A stretch of 38,072 bases of DNA, from positions 1-38,072 of the forward strand of contig JAHDHE010000011.1 of the NCBI GenBank assembly GCA_020631475.1. Direction: 5' to 3'. Below the pieces are notes generated by a model. The model did no database searches. It was not told the origin of the DNA and saw only the letters and a program-made list of their open reading frames with translations. This DNA comes from Tenacibaculum sp. (GTDB lineage: Bacteria; Bacteroidota; Bacteroidia; Flavobacteriales; Flavobacteriaceae). Positions 26,378-38,022 of this stretch are shown here, piece by piece. Within the stretch, counting starts at the first letter, position 1. Each line of letters opens with the position of its first letter. Both the position numbers and the translations under genes were made by a program.

Positions 26378-27586
26378 TTACTTATTAACTAAAGCCTCTA
26401 ATTCATTTGAAAAAACATCCCCTATATTACTCCAAGAAAATTCCTGTAATAAAGGTGATTCTAACCTAAACTTTGATTCTTCAAGATAAAAATTATAATT
26501 CTCTAATAATTCTATTATCCCTAATTCTATTGATTGTTTTGTGTTTTCAACAAATATTATCCCTTTAAATTTTTTTAATAAATTATGAGTTGGATCATTT
26601 TTTTCTTCTTGAAGAATATAAATTATAGGTTTTGGTGTTGCTAAATAAATATATGTCTTACCTGGTATTTGCATAGTTCCAAAATTCCCTATATGTAACA
26701 AAGCGAAAGATGAATTAATAATTTTTAATGATTCACCATAAGAAACCTGCCCTTTAAAACTAACTATTTTTCTAATTCCTTCTATATTTTCATATTTTGA
26801 ACTATATGATCCTACTATTTTTAAATTCAATCTATTTTCAAATTCTTTTACAGCTAAAATAGAATTGGTTAAATCACGATCATTTGAATAAGCCACCCCT
26901 GTATAAACTAGTTCTTTCTTTTTTTTTGAAATTTCATTTGAATATTTTATTTTATCAAACCCACAAGGCAAATACACTAATTTTTTGTTTAAATTATATT
27001 TTGATAAAAACTTATTATATGCCTCTATAGTTTCATTTGTTGTAAAAAAAAGTAAATTTGCCTTATTTAAAATTTTTCTCTCATAATTTCTTAACATTTT
27101 TTTTTCTTTTCCATACTTATCAATACTCCATGGGTCACCATATTCAGCAGCCCATTTTATGTTATATTTCTTTGTTAACTTTGAGGCAACAATGTGAGAT
27201 GTAAAACTACCAGATGAGGTAACTATGAGATCGAATAGTTCTATTTCTTTATTTTTTAAAAACCTCATACAATTAAAAGACCACATAGCATAGGTATCTG
27301 GGAATAAAACCATTCCTCCAAACACATTTAATAATTTAATGAAAAAATTTATTTTTACTTTGCTATCAAGAAAATCTCTAATTTTAAAAAAAACTGGTTG
27401 TGTTGTTTTCCATTCCTCTAAAGATTCATTAATTATAAGTTCTGATTCTTTATTCTCACTAGCTGAGGGTGATAATACAGTGACATTGTGACCTGCTTTA
27501 ATTAATCCTTGAATTAATTTATCATTCCTTATAGTTTGCATATCAAAATAAGGAGGATATGATGTTGTTATGAAAAGTACTTTCAT
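26378..27586 (-). CDS. Glycosyltransferase family 4-like protein
   Basis: 402 residues. The N-terminus KVLFITTSYPPYFDMQTIRNDKL is typical of GT4 enzymes. The acceptor domain has WAAEYGDPWSIDKYGKE, and the C-terminal domain has VYTGVAYSNDRDLTNSILAVKEF, IVGSYSSKYENIEG and VSYGESLKIINSSFALLHIGNFG. The donor-site segment is TMQIPGKTYIYLATPKPIIYIL. It begins directly at the end of the Wzy-like gene with no intervening base. Specificity is unknown. Confidence 0.8.
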   Translation of the reverse strand: MKVLFITTSYPPYFDMQTIRNDKLIQGLIKAGHNVTVLSPSASENKESELIINESLEEWKTTQPVFFKIRDFLDSKVKINFFIKLLNVFGGMVLFPDTYAMWSFNCMRFLKNKEIELFDLIVTSSGSFTSHIVASKLTKKYNIKWAAEYGDPWSIDKYGKEKKMLRNYERKILNKANLLFFTTNETIEAYNKFLSKYNLNKKLVYLPCGFDKIKYSNEISKKKKELVYTGVAYSNDRDLTNSILAVKEFENRLNLKIVGSYSSKYENIEGIRKIVSFKGQVSYGESLKIINSSFALLHIGNFGTMQIPGKTYIYLATPKPIIYILQEEKNDPTHNLLKKFKGIIFVENTKQSIELGIIELLENYNFYLEESKFRLESPLLQEFSWSNIGDVFSNELEALVNK

Positions 27587-28855
27587 TTATACAATTCTTT
27601 TTGACATAAAGTTAATAATAATACTAGCATACATAATATCTAAGAAAACATATACTATTGGTTGTTCAGCTCTAAAATATGTTATCATAGAAAACATAAT
27701 TAAAATTACAATAAGTTTAGTGTTTTCAATTTTTTTTAACATTTTAAAACTTAAATGTCTAGAGAAACCAAATAATATGGGTGCAATAAAAACACCTAAC
27801 AAACCAAATTGTATATAACCCTCTCCAAAAATAGTAAATGTAACAACGGGGCCTTCTCCTAGTTTCCAATATAATTTTTCAGTATACCTTGTAGAAAAAG
27901 CTGTAGGTGGCTTCTCTTTCCAAATACTTCTAGGCACATATGTTAACATCGGATAATAAACCCAAGATGCACCATATTCTAGTTCGGCTTTACCTAAAGA
28001 TTTTGATTCGTATAAATTATTTAAAATTGAGTAATAAGGTAAATCATTTAATAAATCACTTTCTGATAATAACGCCCCTACATTTACTTGATTACTTCTC
28101 TCTAATAGTAAACCATGTCTTACTAAGTTTGAAACAAACATATAAAATAATGAAAATAAAGTAAGTGGTAATATAATTGCTAGTATTTTTACTTTAGATA
28201 TTTTTCGTTGCTTTCTATTTTTCTTTCTTTCTAATAATTTTGGTTCAATAAATAAAAACACTAAAACTAAAACCATTACCAAAAAATCAAATCTAGTGAT
28301 TGCTGTTATTTGATGATGTATAATAGGAATGAAATAGAAAAAAAGAAATTTAAAATGTTTTTTTTGTTTAAAATAAGTATAAATTCTTATATAATAAAGA
28401 ATTCTAAAAAACAACATGATACTATATACAAAACTACCTGTTGAAGCTATTTTATCGAACTCTAATCTGTTAGCAGTAAATACACCTATAATTGAACCTA
28501 CTTGTATAATTCTGATGGAAATATCAAATAACAAATAACAAAGAAAAACCAGAAATCCAATCTTCGTCCATTTTTTATCTACTCTAAATCTAGCATTTAA
28601 ATTATCTACCGCTGTATTGTAAGGTATTATTTTACAAGCTACAAATATACCTAAGAGACCTACCAAAAGTATTAGATTAAAATCATCATCATATATAAAA
28701 TTCGAAGAGCTTAAATATGGAGGTAACAATAAAAATAATAGAAAACAAAACACCATTATTATCTGAATAGATATATACACTCCGTTTTTAAAAGTTTTAT
28801 TAACAACAAAGTATAGCAGGATTAATGTTAGGAATAATGTAATATTGAAAAGCAC
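27587..28855 (-). CDS. wzy: Wzy-like repeat-unit polymerase
   Basis: 422 residues with about ten to twelve predicted membrane helices spread over the whole length. A large periplasmic loop in the second half holds YGASWVYYPMLTYVPRSIWKEKPPTAF and a following PVVTFTIFGEGYIQFG helix entry, as in O-antigen polymerase/oligosaccharide repeat polymerase families. Wzy proteins are poorly conserved, so the call rests on topology, this loop, and position between wzx and the glycosyltransferases. The start codon is GTG (28853-28855); the first in-frame ATG lies about 33 codons later, inside the first helices. It is 3 bp from the wzx stop. Confidence 0.85.
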   Translation of the reverse strand: MLFNITLFLTLILLYFVVNKTFKNGVYISIQIIMVFCFLLFLLLPPYLSSSNFIYDDDFNLILLVGLLGIFVACKIIPYNTAVDNLNARFRVDKKWTKIGFLVFLCYLLFDISIRIIQVGSIIGVFTANRLEFDKIASTGSFVYSIMLFFRILYYIRIYTYFKQKKHFKFLFFYFIPIIHHQITAITRFDFLVMVLVLVFLFIEPKLLERKKNRKQRKISKVKILAIILPLTLFSLFYMFVSNLVRHGLLLERSNQVNVGALLSESDLLNDLPYYSILNNLYESKSLGKAELEYGASWVYYPMLTYVPRSIWKEKPPTAFSTRYTEKLYWKLGEGPVVTFTIFGEGYIQFGLLGVFIAPILFGFSRHLSFKMLKKIENTKLIVILIMFSMITYFRAEQPIVYVFLDIMYASIIINFMSKRIV

Positions 28856-28858
28856 TAT

Positions 28859-30181
28859 TTAATTTTTAAAAACTTTAACATAACCTAAATTTAATATCAT
28901 ATGAATTATATAAGAGATTAAAAAGCTATAAGCATAACCAAGAACTCCTAATTGATAGCTATCAATAAAATTATAGCTTAACGAAATAAAACAAGCACCC
29001 CAAACTAAATTAAAAAGCAAACCAATCCAAACTTTTTCTTTAGCAATTAAAGATTGCCCTATTAAACTACTAACTACCATAGGTAAAGATGCTATAGACA
29101 TTAAAATTAAAACTAAACTCCCTGATTTAAACGATTCTCCATAAAAACCCATAATAAAATTAGACGTAAATAATATAACAATACATAAAACAAAAACAAT
29201 AGCAAGGTTTAGTAATAAATTATATTTAAAAACTTTTTTAAAACTATTTTGATCATCAGAATAAGATGCAAGTAATGGTAATAATAATTGAGATAAAGCA
29301 GATGGTATGAATAATATTATTTGTTGCCATTGAGATGCTGCATCCAAAATTGCCATATTTCCGTATCCATTTTTTTGATTAACAAGTATAGTATTACATA
29401 ACCAAAAGATTGGACTCACCAAAACACCGCTTAAAGCAGCAGGTAAACTTATTTTTACAAAAAGACTTTTGTACTTAGAAATCTTTTTAAAAGTAATTTT
29501 TATTTTGAGTTTTTTAGATATTAAAAAAATATTTCTATTAAATAACACAAAAAGTATAAAGTAATTAATTCCGAAACCAATTAATGTGCCTTTTACACCA
29601 AAATAATAAGCTCCTAAAACTTGAAAGATAAAACTAAAAAAAGCACCAATTAGTGTAGTTTTAGCAATAACACTAAACTTCTCAAAACCAGACAAAACAC
29701 CTATTTGAGCACTATTTATTGTTACAAAAAGTAAAATAAAAGCACTCACTATTACTTCATCTTCTAAATGTTCAGACGCTATAATTATAGAAATTTCATT
29801 TGAAAAAGTTATAAATAGTATGAAAACTACCAGTGCAAAAATTACAGCCAAAGAAATAGTAAAGCCTATTACCTCTCCAACACTTTTCATTCTCTTATGT
29901 AAGTTTTCAGCAATAAATTTTGTTGCTGTTATGCCTAATCCCATGTTAGCCATCATGGAGAATGAATTAATTGTAGACCTTAAAATACCTACCTCACCAA
30001 ATGTTTCCTTACCTAAAATTCTTGCAACAATTATTGATGATAATAATAGCATTAATTTTGAAAAAACAGTTCCTATTAAAATCCAAGAAGCACCCTTAAT
30101 TATCCTAGACAAAATAGCCAAATCATTTCCTGCAATTTTTTTTACTAAGTTATTAATTGATAATTTTATATTAACACTCAA
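28859..30181 (-). CDS. wzx: Wzx-type polysaccharide flippase
   Basis: 440 residues of the MOP/polysaccharide-synthase superfamily with about twelve to fourteen membrane helices. The family start is visible as IIKGASWILIGTVFSKLMLL and IVARILGKETFGEVGILRS. It would flip the undecaprenyl-linked unit to the periplasm. The start is a TTG at 30181: an in-frame stop lies two codons upstream and the first ATG is about 43 codons in, beyond the first part of helix 1. wecB precedes it by 49 bp. Confidence 0.92.
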   Translation of the reverse strand: MSVNIKLSINNLVKKIAGNDLAILSRIIKGASWILIGTVFSKLMLLLSSIIVARILGKETFGEVGILRSTINSFSMMANMGLGITATKFIAENLHKRMKSVGEVIGFTISLAVIFALVVFILFITFSNEISIIIASEHLEDEVIVSAFILLFVTINSAQIGVLSGFEKFSVIAKTTLIGAFFSFIFQVLGAYYFGVKGTLIGFGINYFILFVLFNRNIFLISKKLKIKITFKKISKYKSLFVKISLPAALSGVLVSPIFWLCNTILVNQKNGYGNMAILDAASQWQQIILFIPSALSQLLLPLLASYSDDQNSFKKVFKYNLLLNLAIVFVLCIVILFTSNFIMGFYGESFKSGSLVLILMSIASLPMVVSSLIGQSLIAKEKVWIGLLFNLVWGACFISLSYNFIDSYQLGVLGYAYSFLISYIIHMILNLGYVKVFKN

Positions 30182-30230
30182 GTTAAATTATTTAAAGATT
30201 AAAAAAACTAAACATTATCTTATTTATTAA

Positions 30231-31358
30231 TTATAAATTTGAAACAAACTCAATTATTCTCTCACACGCCTTACCATCCCCATAAGGATTATGTAAAGAA
30301 CTCATTGAATCATATTTTTTTGAGTTATCTATTAATTCTTGTGTTTCTTTTATAATTCTACTTGTATTTGTCCCAACCAAAATAACAGTTCCAGCTTCAA
30401 CAGCTTCAGGCCTTTCTGTAGTATCTCTCATTACTAGTACAGGCTTACCTAAACTAGGAGCCTCCTCTTGAACCCCTCCACTATCTGTAATAATCAAATA
30501 AGATTGGTTCATTAACCAAACAAATGCTGGATATGATAATGGAGATATAAGTTTCACATTATTTATTCCGTCTAATAATTCGTAAACAGGTTTCTGAACA
30601 TTTGGATTTAAATGTACCGGGTAAATAATTTGAATATTAGGATTTGTTTCAGCAATTTCTTTAAGTGCAGTACAAATATTTATGAAACCTTGTCCATGAT
30701 TTTCTCTTCTATGTCCTGTAACCAAAACTAACTTCTTAGATGCATCAACTACTTCTTTTAGTATAGTTATCTCATCATCTCCATAATTATCATAAGTTAC
30801 CTTTTTAGAACTAAAGTGTAAAGCGTCAATTACCGTATTACCCGTTACCAATATAGATTCTCCAGAAATATTTTCTTTTAATAAATTACTTTTTGATGTC
30901 GTAGTTGGTGAAAAGTGATAATCACATATACTACCTGCTACACTTCTATTTACCTCTTCAGGGAAGGGGGATCTTTTATTGAAAGTTCTTAAACCAGCCT
31001 CAACATGACAAACTTTGGCTCCAGAATAAAAAGAAGCAATACTAGATGCCATGGTTGTAGTCGTATCCCCGTGGACGTAAACAAAATCAGGTTTAAACTC
31101 TTCTAAAATTGGTTTTAAGCCTGTAATTATATCAGCCGTTAATGTGTATAAATTCTGATTAGGTTTCATTAGATTCATATCATAATCAGGAGTAATCTCA
31201 AAGAATTCTAGCACCTGATCTAACATTTCTCTATGTTGAGCAGTAATACAAACCCTTGTTTCAAAAACATCATGATGTTTTTGAAACTGCTTTACTAGTG
31301 GAGCCATTTTAATAGCTTCTGGTCTAGTACCAAAAATAATAAGATTCTTTTTTTTCAT
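30231..31358 (-). CDS. wecB: Non-hydrolysing UDP-N-acetylglucosamine 2-epimerase
   Basis: 375 residues, standard size. FGTRPEAIKMAPL is at 9-21, followed by VHGDTTTTMA, VEAGLRT, PFPEEVNR and VTGHRRENHG; the latter four hold the acidic and His residues implicated in catalysis in this family. TDSGGVQEEAPSLGKPVLVMR is the UDP-binding C-terminal segment. It interconverts UDP-GlcNAc and UDP-ManNAc. No typical WecC partner is adjacent, so UDP-ManNAc itself may be the donor. It lies 8 bp after gmd. Confidence 0.95.
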   Translation of the reverse strand: MKKKNLIIFGTRPEAIKMAPLVKQFQKHHDVFETRVCITAQHREMLDQVLEFFEITPDYDMNLMKPNQNLYTLTADIITGLKPILEEFKPDFVYVHGDTTTTMASSIASFYSGAKVCHVEAGLRTFNKRSPFPEEVNRSVAGSICDYHFSPTTTSKSNLLKENISGESILVTGNTVIDALHFSSKKVTYDNYGDDEITILKEVVDASKKLVLVTGHRRENHGQGFINICTALKEIAETNPNIQIIYPVHLNPNVQKPVYELLDGINNVKLISPLSYPAFVWLMNQSYLIITDSGGVQEEAPSLGKPVLVMRDTTERPEAVEAGTVILVGTNTSRIIKETQELIDNSKKYDSMSSLHNPYGDGKACERIIEFVSNL

Positions 31359-31366
31359 ATTATTGT

Positions 31367-32494
31367 TTACTCAAATGAGTTTAAAGTTTCATATCCTCCT
31401 TGTTTCAAAAATTGATTTTTCTTCATCAATTCTAAGTCAGACATCATCATGTCCTTTACAAGAGATTGTAAATCATACTCAGGTACCCACCCTAACTTAT
31501 CTTTAGCTTTGGTAGGGTCACCTATTAATAGATCAACTTCAGTAGGTCTAAAATACCTTTCGTCTATAGAAAGGACTTCTTTTCCTATTTCTAATTGATA
31601 ATCTGGATTATTACAAGATTTTACAAATCCTTTTTCATCTACACCTTCACCTTTAAAATCTAGCTCAATCCCAACTTCATTAAAACTCATTTTTACAAAA
31701 TCTCGTACTTTAGTTGTAACTCCTGTCGCTATCACCCAATCTTCTGCTTCATCAGCTTGTAAAATCATCCACATCATTCGTACATAATCTTTTGCATGCC
31801 CCCAATCTCTTTTAGCTTCAAGATTTCCTAAATAAAACTTGTCTTGAAGACCTAATGCTATTTTTGAAACAGCTCTTGTTATTTTACGCGTTACAAATGT
31901 TTCTCCTCTTCTTGGTGATTCATGATTAAATAAAATTCCATTACAAGCAAATATATCGTAAGCTTCTCTGTAGTTTTTCGTTATCCAAAAACCATAAATT
32001 TTAGCAACCCCATATGGTGAGCGTGGATAAAAAGGAGTGCTTTCATCATAAAACCCTCTTTCATTTTTGTTATCTGTCATTCCTCCATATAATTCAGAAG
32101 TAGAGGCTTGATATATTCTTGTTTTCTTTTCCAAACCTAAAATTCTAATTGCCTCTAATAAACGTAAAGCTCCTAAACCATCAACATTCGCTACATATTC
32201 AGGCGATTCAAACGACACTTTTACATGAGACATTGCTCCTAAATTATAGATTTCATCTGGTTGTACCTCTTGAATTATTCTAGTTAAATTCATTGAATCA
32301 GTCAAATCTCCATAATGCAACTTAAACTTAACGTCTTTTTCGTGAGGATCTTGATATAAATGATCTATTCTTTCTGTATTAAATGAAGAAGCTCTCCTTT
32401 TAATACCATGCACCATATAACCTTTTTCTAATAAAAACTCAGCTAAATATGACCCATCTTGCCCTGTTATTCCTGTAATTAATGCAACTTTCAT
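31367..32494 (-). CDS. gmd: GDP-mannose 4,6-dehydratase
   Basis: 375 residues. The NADP motif [15 protein letters not shown] is at 8-22. ASTSELYGG carries the catalytic Ser/Glu, and [13 protein letters not shown] has the Tyr-xxx-Lys pair. [19 protein letters not shown] and [14 protein letters not shown] are Gmd hallmarks. It makes GDP-4-keto-6-deoxymannose in the cytoplasm, which the product of the adjacent fcl gene reduces to GDP-L-fucose. It is 3 bp downstream of fcl. Confidence 0.97.
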   Translation of the reverse strand: MKVALITGITGQDGSYLAEFLLEKGYMVHGIKRRASSFNTERIDHLYQDPHEKDVKFKLHYGDLTDSMNLTRIIQEVQPDEIYNLGAMSHVKVSFESPEYVANVDGLGALRLLEAIRILGLEKKTRIYQASTSELYGGMTDNKNERGFYDESTPFYPRSPYGVAKIYGFWITKNYREAYDIFACNGILFNHESPRRGETFVTRKITRAVSKIALGLQDKFYLGNLEAKRDWGHAKDYVRMMWMILQADEAEDWVIATGVTTKVRDFVKMSFNEVGIELDFKGEGVDEKGFVKSCNNPDYQLEIGKEVLSIDERYFRPTEVDLLIGDPTKAKDKLGWVPEYDLQSLVKDMMMSDLELMKKNQFLKQGGYETLNSFE

Positions 32495-32497
32495 TAT

Positions 32498-33448
32498 TTA
32501 TAACTTTACTTCTTTTATATCCTCTATATTATTTAAAAACCAATTGTATGTTTTCCGAATTCCGTCTTTTAATTCAACTTTATGCTTCCATCCTAATTGA
32601 TGCATTTTAGATACATCCATTAATTTTCTAGGCGTACCATCTGGTTTAGTTGAATCCCAAATAATATTTCCTTTATGAGCAACAATATTTTGAATTGTTT
32701 CTGCCAATTCTTTAATCGTAACATCTCTACCTGAACCTACATTATATAAATATTCTGGCAATTGATTTTCCAGTGCGTAAACAACCGCTTCAGCCAAATC
32801 ATCAACAAACAAGAATTCTCTCAATGGTGTTCCTGTTCCCCAAAGCACTACATCAGAATGATTATTTACTTTAGCTTCATGAAATTTACGAATCATAGCT
32901 GGTAAAACATGGGATGTTTTTAAATCGAAATTATCATGAGTTCCATATAAATTAGTTGGCATTAAACTCACATAATCTTTATGAAATTGTTTTCGAATAG
33001 CTTGACAAACTTTTACTCCTGTTATCTTTGCTAAAGCGTACCATTCATTTGTAGGTTCTAGCGAATCTGTTAATAAATATTCTTCTTTTAGAGGCTGTTT
33101 TGCAAATTTAGGATAAATACAAGAGCTTCCTAAAAATACAAATTTAGAAACATTACTTTTTAGTGAAATATCAATAAGGTTATTTTGAATTTGCATATTA
33201 TGCATAATAAATTGATAGGGAAAATCATTATTTGCTAATATTCCTCCAACTTTAGCAGCTGCATCAATTACTATCTCTGGTTTTTCTTGATTAAAAAAAT
33301 CAAGAACTTCTAATTGACTCCTTAAATCAAGCTCTTTACTAGTTCTTCCAATTATATTTGTATAGCCTTTACTTTCTAAAACTCTCCAAATAGCTGAACC
33401 AACCATTCCTCTATGACCTGCTATGTATATTTTAACTTTTTTGTTCAT
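32498..33448 (-). CDS. fcl: GDP-L-fucose synthase
   Basis: 316 residues. NADP motif AGHRGMVGSAI near 10-20; LGSSCIYPKFA and YALAKITG supply the Ser-Tyr-Lys triad. PTNLYGTHDNFD and LREFLFVDDLAEAVVYAL are typical for Fcl/WcaG. It epimerises and reduces GDP-4-keto-6-deoxymannose to GDP-L-fucose (or GDP-colitose-like products are excluded by family). It sits between manC and gmd with short gaps (12 bp and 3 bp), forming a continuous GDP-fucose module. Confidence 0.96.
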   Translation of the reverse strand: MNKKVKIYIAGHRGMVGSAIWRVLESKGYTNIIGRTSKELDLRSQLEVLDFFNQEKPEIVIDAAAKVGGILANNDFPYQFIMHNMQIQNNLIDISLKSNVSKFVFLGSSCIYPKFAKQPLKEEYLLTDSLEPTNEWYALAKITGVKVCQAIRKQFHKDYVSLMPTNLYGTHDNFDLKTSHVLPAMIRKFHEAKVNNHSDVVLWGTGTPLREFLFVDDLAEAVVYALENQLPEYLYNVGSGRDVTIKELAETIQNIVAHKGNIIWDSTKPDGTPRKLMDVSKMHQLGWKHKVELKDGIRKTYNWFLNNIEDIKEVKL

Positions 33449-33460
33449 AACTGTACAAAA

Positions 33461-34477
33461 CTATTCTATTAATTCAGGATAATCTTCTTTTACTTTATTG
33501 TAAATACTCTTAATGTCATTTGAATTATTTTTTTTCAATATAACTATGCTATCCATTGTATTAACAATAATTAAATCATCTACATTGGTGAAAATTTTTT
33601 TGTCAGAAAATGAGTATGTTGATTTATTTAACACTCTATGTAAATTAACAACATCATTTCCTTCTTCAAAATAATTTATTATCGCATCAAAAGTACCTAA
33701 ATCCGTCCAATAAAAATCTGCTGATACAGTTTTAATTCTTTTGCTTTTTTCCATAACTGCATAATCAATGCTATCTGAAGGTATTTGTTTCATAGCTTCG
33801 AATGCAACTTCTCCATTTTCAATAGATTCAAATGCTCTTATGGATGCTTCATATATTTTTGGATTGTACATTTTAAGTTCTTCTAAAAACACTGAGGCCT
33901 TAAAACAAAACATTCCACTATTCCAATTAAAGTTTCCTTTCTTCAAAAACTCTTCTGCTGTTTTTAAATCTGGTTTTTCTCTAAAACTAATTACATTTTC
34001 TTTTTCATATTCTATATAACCAAACCCAGTATTAGGTTCTGTTGGTTGAATACCAAAAGTCACTAAAAAGTCATTATTCGCAAGCTCAATAGCTCTTTTC
34101 ATCGAAACTCTGTAAAGCTCTTCATCTGCAATCATATGATCAGATGGTGTTACAATCATGATTGCGTCTTTACCTAAACTTAATGCAGCCAAAGCTATTG
34201 CTGGTGCTGTATTTCTCCCAATAGGTTCTATAACTTTTTTAGAAATATTTACTCCAATTTCTTTAACCTGTTTTTGAGCTTCAATAATTTGAGTACTATT
34301 TGTTATCAACAAATAATCATCAATAATAAATTGATTTCTTTTCACAGTATGCTGAAATAATGATAAATCATTAAACATTTGTAAAAACTGTTTAGGTTTA
34401 CTTGCTCTAGATAAAGGCCATAATCTTGTACCAGAACCTCCACTTAGTATAACATTAACTATATTATTTCTATTCAT
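33461..34477 (-). CDS. manC: Mannose-1-phosphate guanylyltransferase
   Basis: 338 residues: the nucleotidyltransferase domain only, without the C-terminal isomerase domain of bifunctional ManC/AlgA. The signature SGGSGTRLWPLSRASKPKQF is near 13-32, VTPSDHMIADEE is in the middle, and FNWNSGMFCFKASVFLEEL and SIDYAVMEKS follow. It makes GDP-mannose for the gmd/fcl branch. The missing isomerase function is supplied by the upstream gene, whose stop overlaps this start by 8 bp. No phosphomannomutase gene is present in the window. Confidence 0.95.
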   Translation of the reverse strand: MNRNNIVNVILSGGSGTRLWPLSRASKPKQFLQMFNDLSLFQHTVKRNQFIIDDYLLITNSTQIIEAQKQVKEIGVNISKKVIEPIGRNTAPAIALAALSLGKDAIMIVTPSDHMIADEELYRVSMKRAIELANNDFLVTFGIQPTEPNTGFGYIEYEKENVISFREKPDLKTAEEFLKKGNFNWNSGMFCFKASVFLEELKMYNPKIYEASIRAFESIENGEVAFEAMKQIPSDSIDYAVMEKSKRIKTVSADFYWTDLGTFDAIINYFEEGNDVVNLHRVLNKSTYSFSDKKIFTNVDDLIIVNTMDSIVILKKNNSNDIKSIYNKVKEDYPELIE

Positions 34478-35468
34478 AATCTATATATACTTCTAAAAGT
34501 TCAATACTTTTTTCTGAAGAAATATTAATTACCTCAGTCAATGCAGGAATTAAAAGTGTTTCTCCTTTTTTAATTTCTTCCTTTTTCTCACCTATAGATA
34601 TACTTCCTTTACCTTCTACACACATATATACAACAAAGGAATCTATACTTTTAATATTCCTTTCTAGGTTTTTAAAAACATTTAATTTATTCGTTGTAAA
34701 ATATTTACAACTATATATTTTATTAGGCACACCAATTTCTGTATCGTAATTTAACAAGCAACTCCCTTTTTTCGTAAAGTCAAATGCTTCTAATGCTAAA
34801 TCTGTATGTAATTCCCTACCATTTCCTTCAGAATCTACTCTGTCCCAATCATAAATACGATATGTAATATTTGAAGTTTGTTGGATTTCTGCTATTAAAA
34901 TTCCTTTTCCAATAGCATGTATAGTACCTACATCAATAAAAAAAGCATCTCCTTTTTTCACTTCATCAACATATATTGTTTCTAATACTCTTCCTTCATT
35001 AAAAAAATTTAAATATGTTTCTTTGTTTAAATCTTGATTAAAACCAGCATATAACTTTGCTTTTTCATCAGCTTTTAACACATACCACATCTCTGTTTTC
35101 CCAAAAGAATTGTGCCGTTTCTTTGCTAATATATCATTAGGGTGTAGTTGAATTGACAAATCATCATTTGCATCAATAAACTTAAATAACAAAGGAAATT
35201 CATTACCAAAATTTTCATACACTACTTTTCCTATAAGATCTTCTTTAAACTCCTTTATTAAAGAGTTTATATCTTTTCCTTTTAATTCTCCATTTATCAC
35301 TTCAGATACAAAACCATCAACAGATGAAAGTTCCCAACTTTCACCTACATCATCATAGGTTGTATCTTTTTTTAGTTGTTCTCGTAACTTTATCCCTCCC
35401 CATATTTTTCTTTTTAAAATAGGTTTAAACTTAATAGGATAATTTATTTTTTCTTTTTCCAATTTCAT
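34470..35468 (-). CDS. manA: Mannose-6-phosphate isomerase, class I
   Basis: 332 residues of the short bacterial type I form. The metal and substrate motifs are visible: LSIQLHPND (zinc ligands), GKTEMWYVL and TIHAIGKGILIAEIQQTSN, followed by RIYDWDR. It converts fructose-6-phosphate to mannose-6-phosphate and so begins the GDP-mannose route. Its 3' end overlaps manC, indicating co-translation. A 228-bp gap with its own -7 element lies upstream, so this is probably the first gene of a transcription unit. Confidence 0.94.
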   Translation of the reverse strand: MKLEKEKINYPIKFKPILKRKIWGGIKLREQLKKDTTYDDVGESWELSSVDGFVSEVINGELKGKDINSLIKEFKEDLIGKVVYENFGNEFPLLFKFIDANDDLSIQLHPNDILAKKRHNSFGKTEMWYVLKADEKAKLYAGFNQDLNKETYLNFFNEGRVLETIYVDEVKKGDAFFIDVGTIHAIGKGILIAEIQQTSNITYRIYDWDRVDSEGNGRELHTDLALEAFDFTKKGSCLLNYDTEIGVPNKIYSCKYFTTNKLNVFKNLERNIKSIDSFVVYMCVEGKGSISIGEKKEEIKKGETLLIPALTEVINISSEKSIELLEVYIDYE

Positions 35469-35512
35469 ATTTTTTTTTAAAAAAATCTACTTCTCAATCA
35501 AATTCTTTTTGA

Positions 35513-35520
35513 CAAAGATA
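35513..35520 (-). promoter_or_regulatory. Candidate -7 element for the manA-headed operon
   Basis: On the minus strand it reads TATCTTTG, an exact TAnnTTTG match, about 45 bp before the manA ATG. No clear TTG is seen at the -33 distance. It lies in the 228-bp gap that separates manA from the oxidoreductase gene; that gap is otherwise AT-rich and empty. Confidence 0.45.
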
Positions 35521-35696
35521 ATAGTATTTTCTTTACTCTTTTGTAGTGTTATTTTTAATATAAAAAAAATTTGTCTTTCTTTTCATAAAATACTACAAAC
35601 TAATATTATAGCAATTTAATCTTTTAAACTCTCTAAAAACTTAAATTTAAAACAACTACTTTAAAAACATAAAAGCGCTTAAATATATCGATTCTT

Positions 35697-37912
<2,216 letters not shown>

Positions 37913-37985
37913 CTTAACCTACTATAATACCTATTAAAACAGCTTACGAAATTACAAAAACATCACTAACAAAACATCAAAACAC

Positions 37986-38021
37986 AAAAAAAGTCTCATC
38001 AAATAAATGATGAGACTTTTT
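37986..38021 (-). terminator. Terminator downstream of tRNA-Val
   Basis: The inverted repeat AAAAAGTCTCATCA/TGATGAGACTTTTT (37988-38001 against 38008-38021) has a 6-nt loop. On the minus strand the stem is followed by a T-rich tract. It begins 2 bp from the tRNA 3' end. Confidence 0.88.
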
Positions 38022-38022
38022 G

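Noticed and set aside
29820-30230. Long plus-strand reading frame opposite wzx
   Set aside because: Its product has no recognisable domain, and it lies antisense to a clear flippase gene whose codon pattern explains it.
35665-35690. Palindrome AAGCGCTT as a terminator after the WbpB-like gene
   Set aside because: It has no loop and no convincing T tract in the right direction.
37947-37954. TAATTTCG on the minus strand as promoter of the UDP-sugar dehydrogenase gene
   Set aside because: One mismatch to TAnnTTTG, and the nearest TTG copies are 15 and 23 bp away rather than about 20; not listed as a feature.
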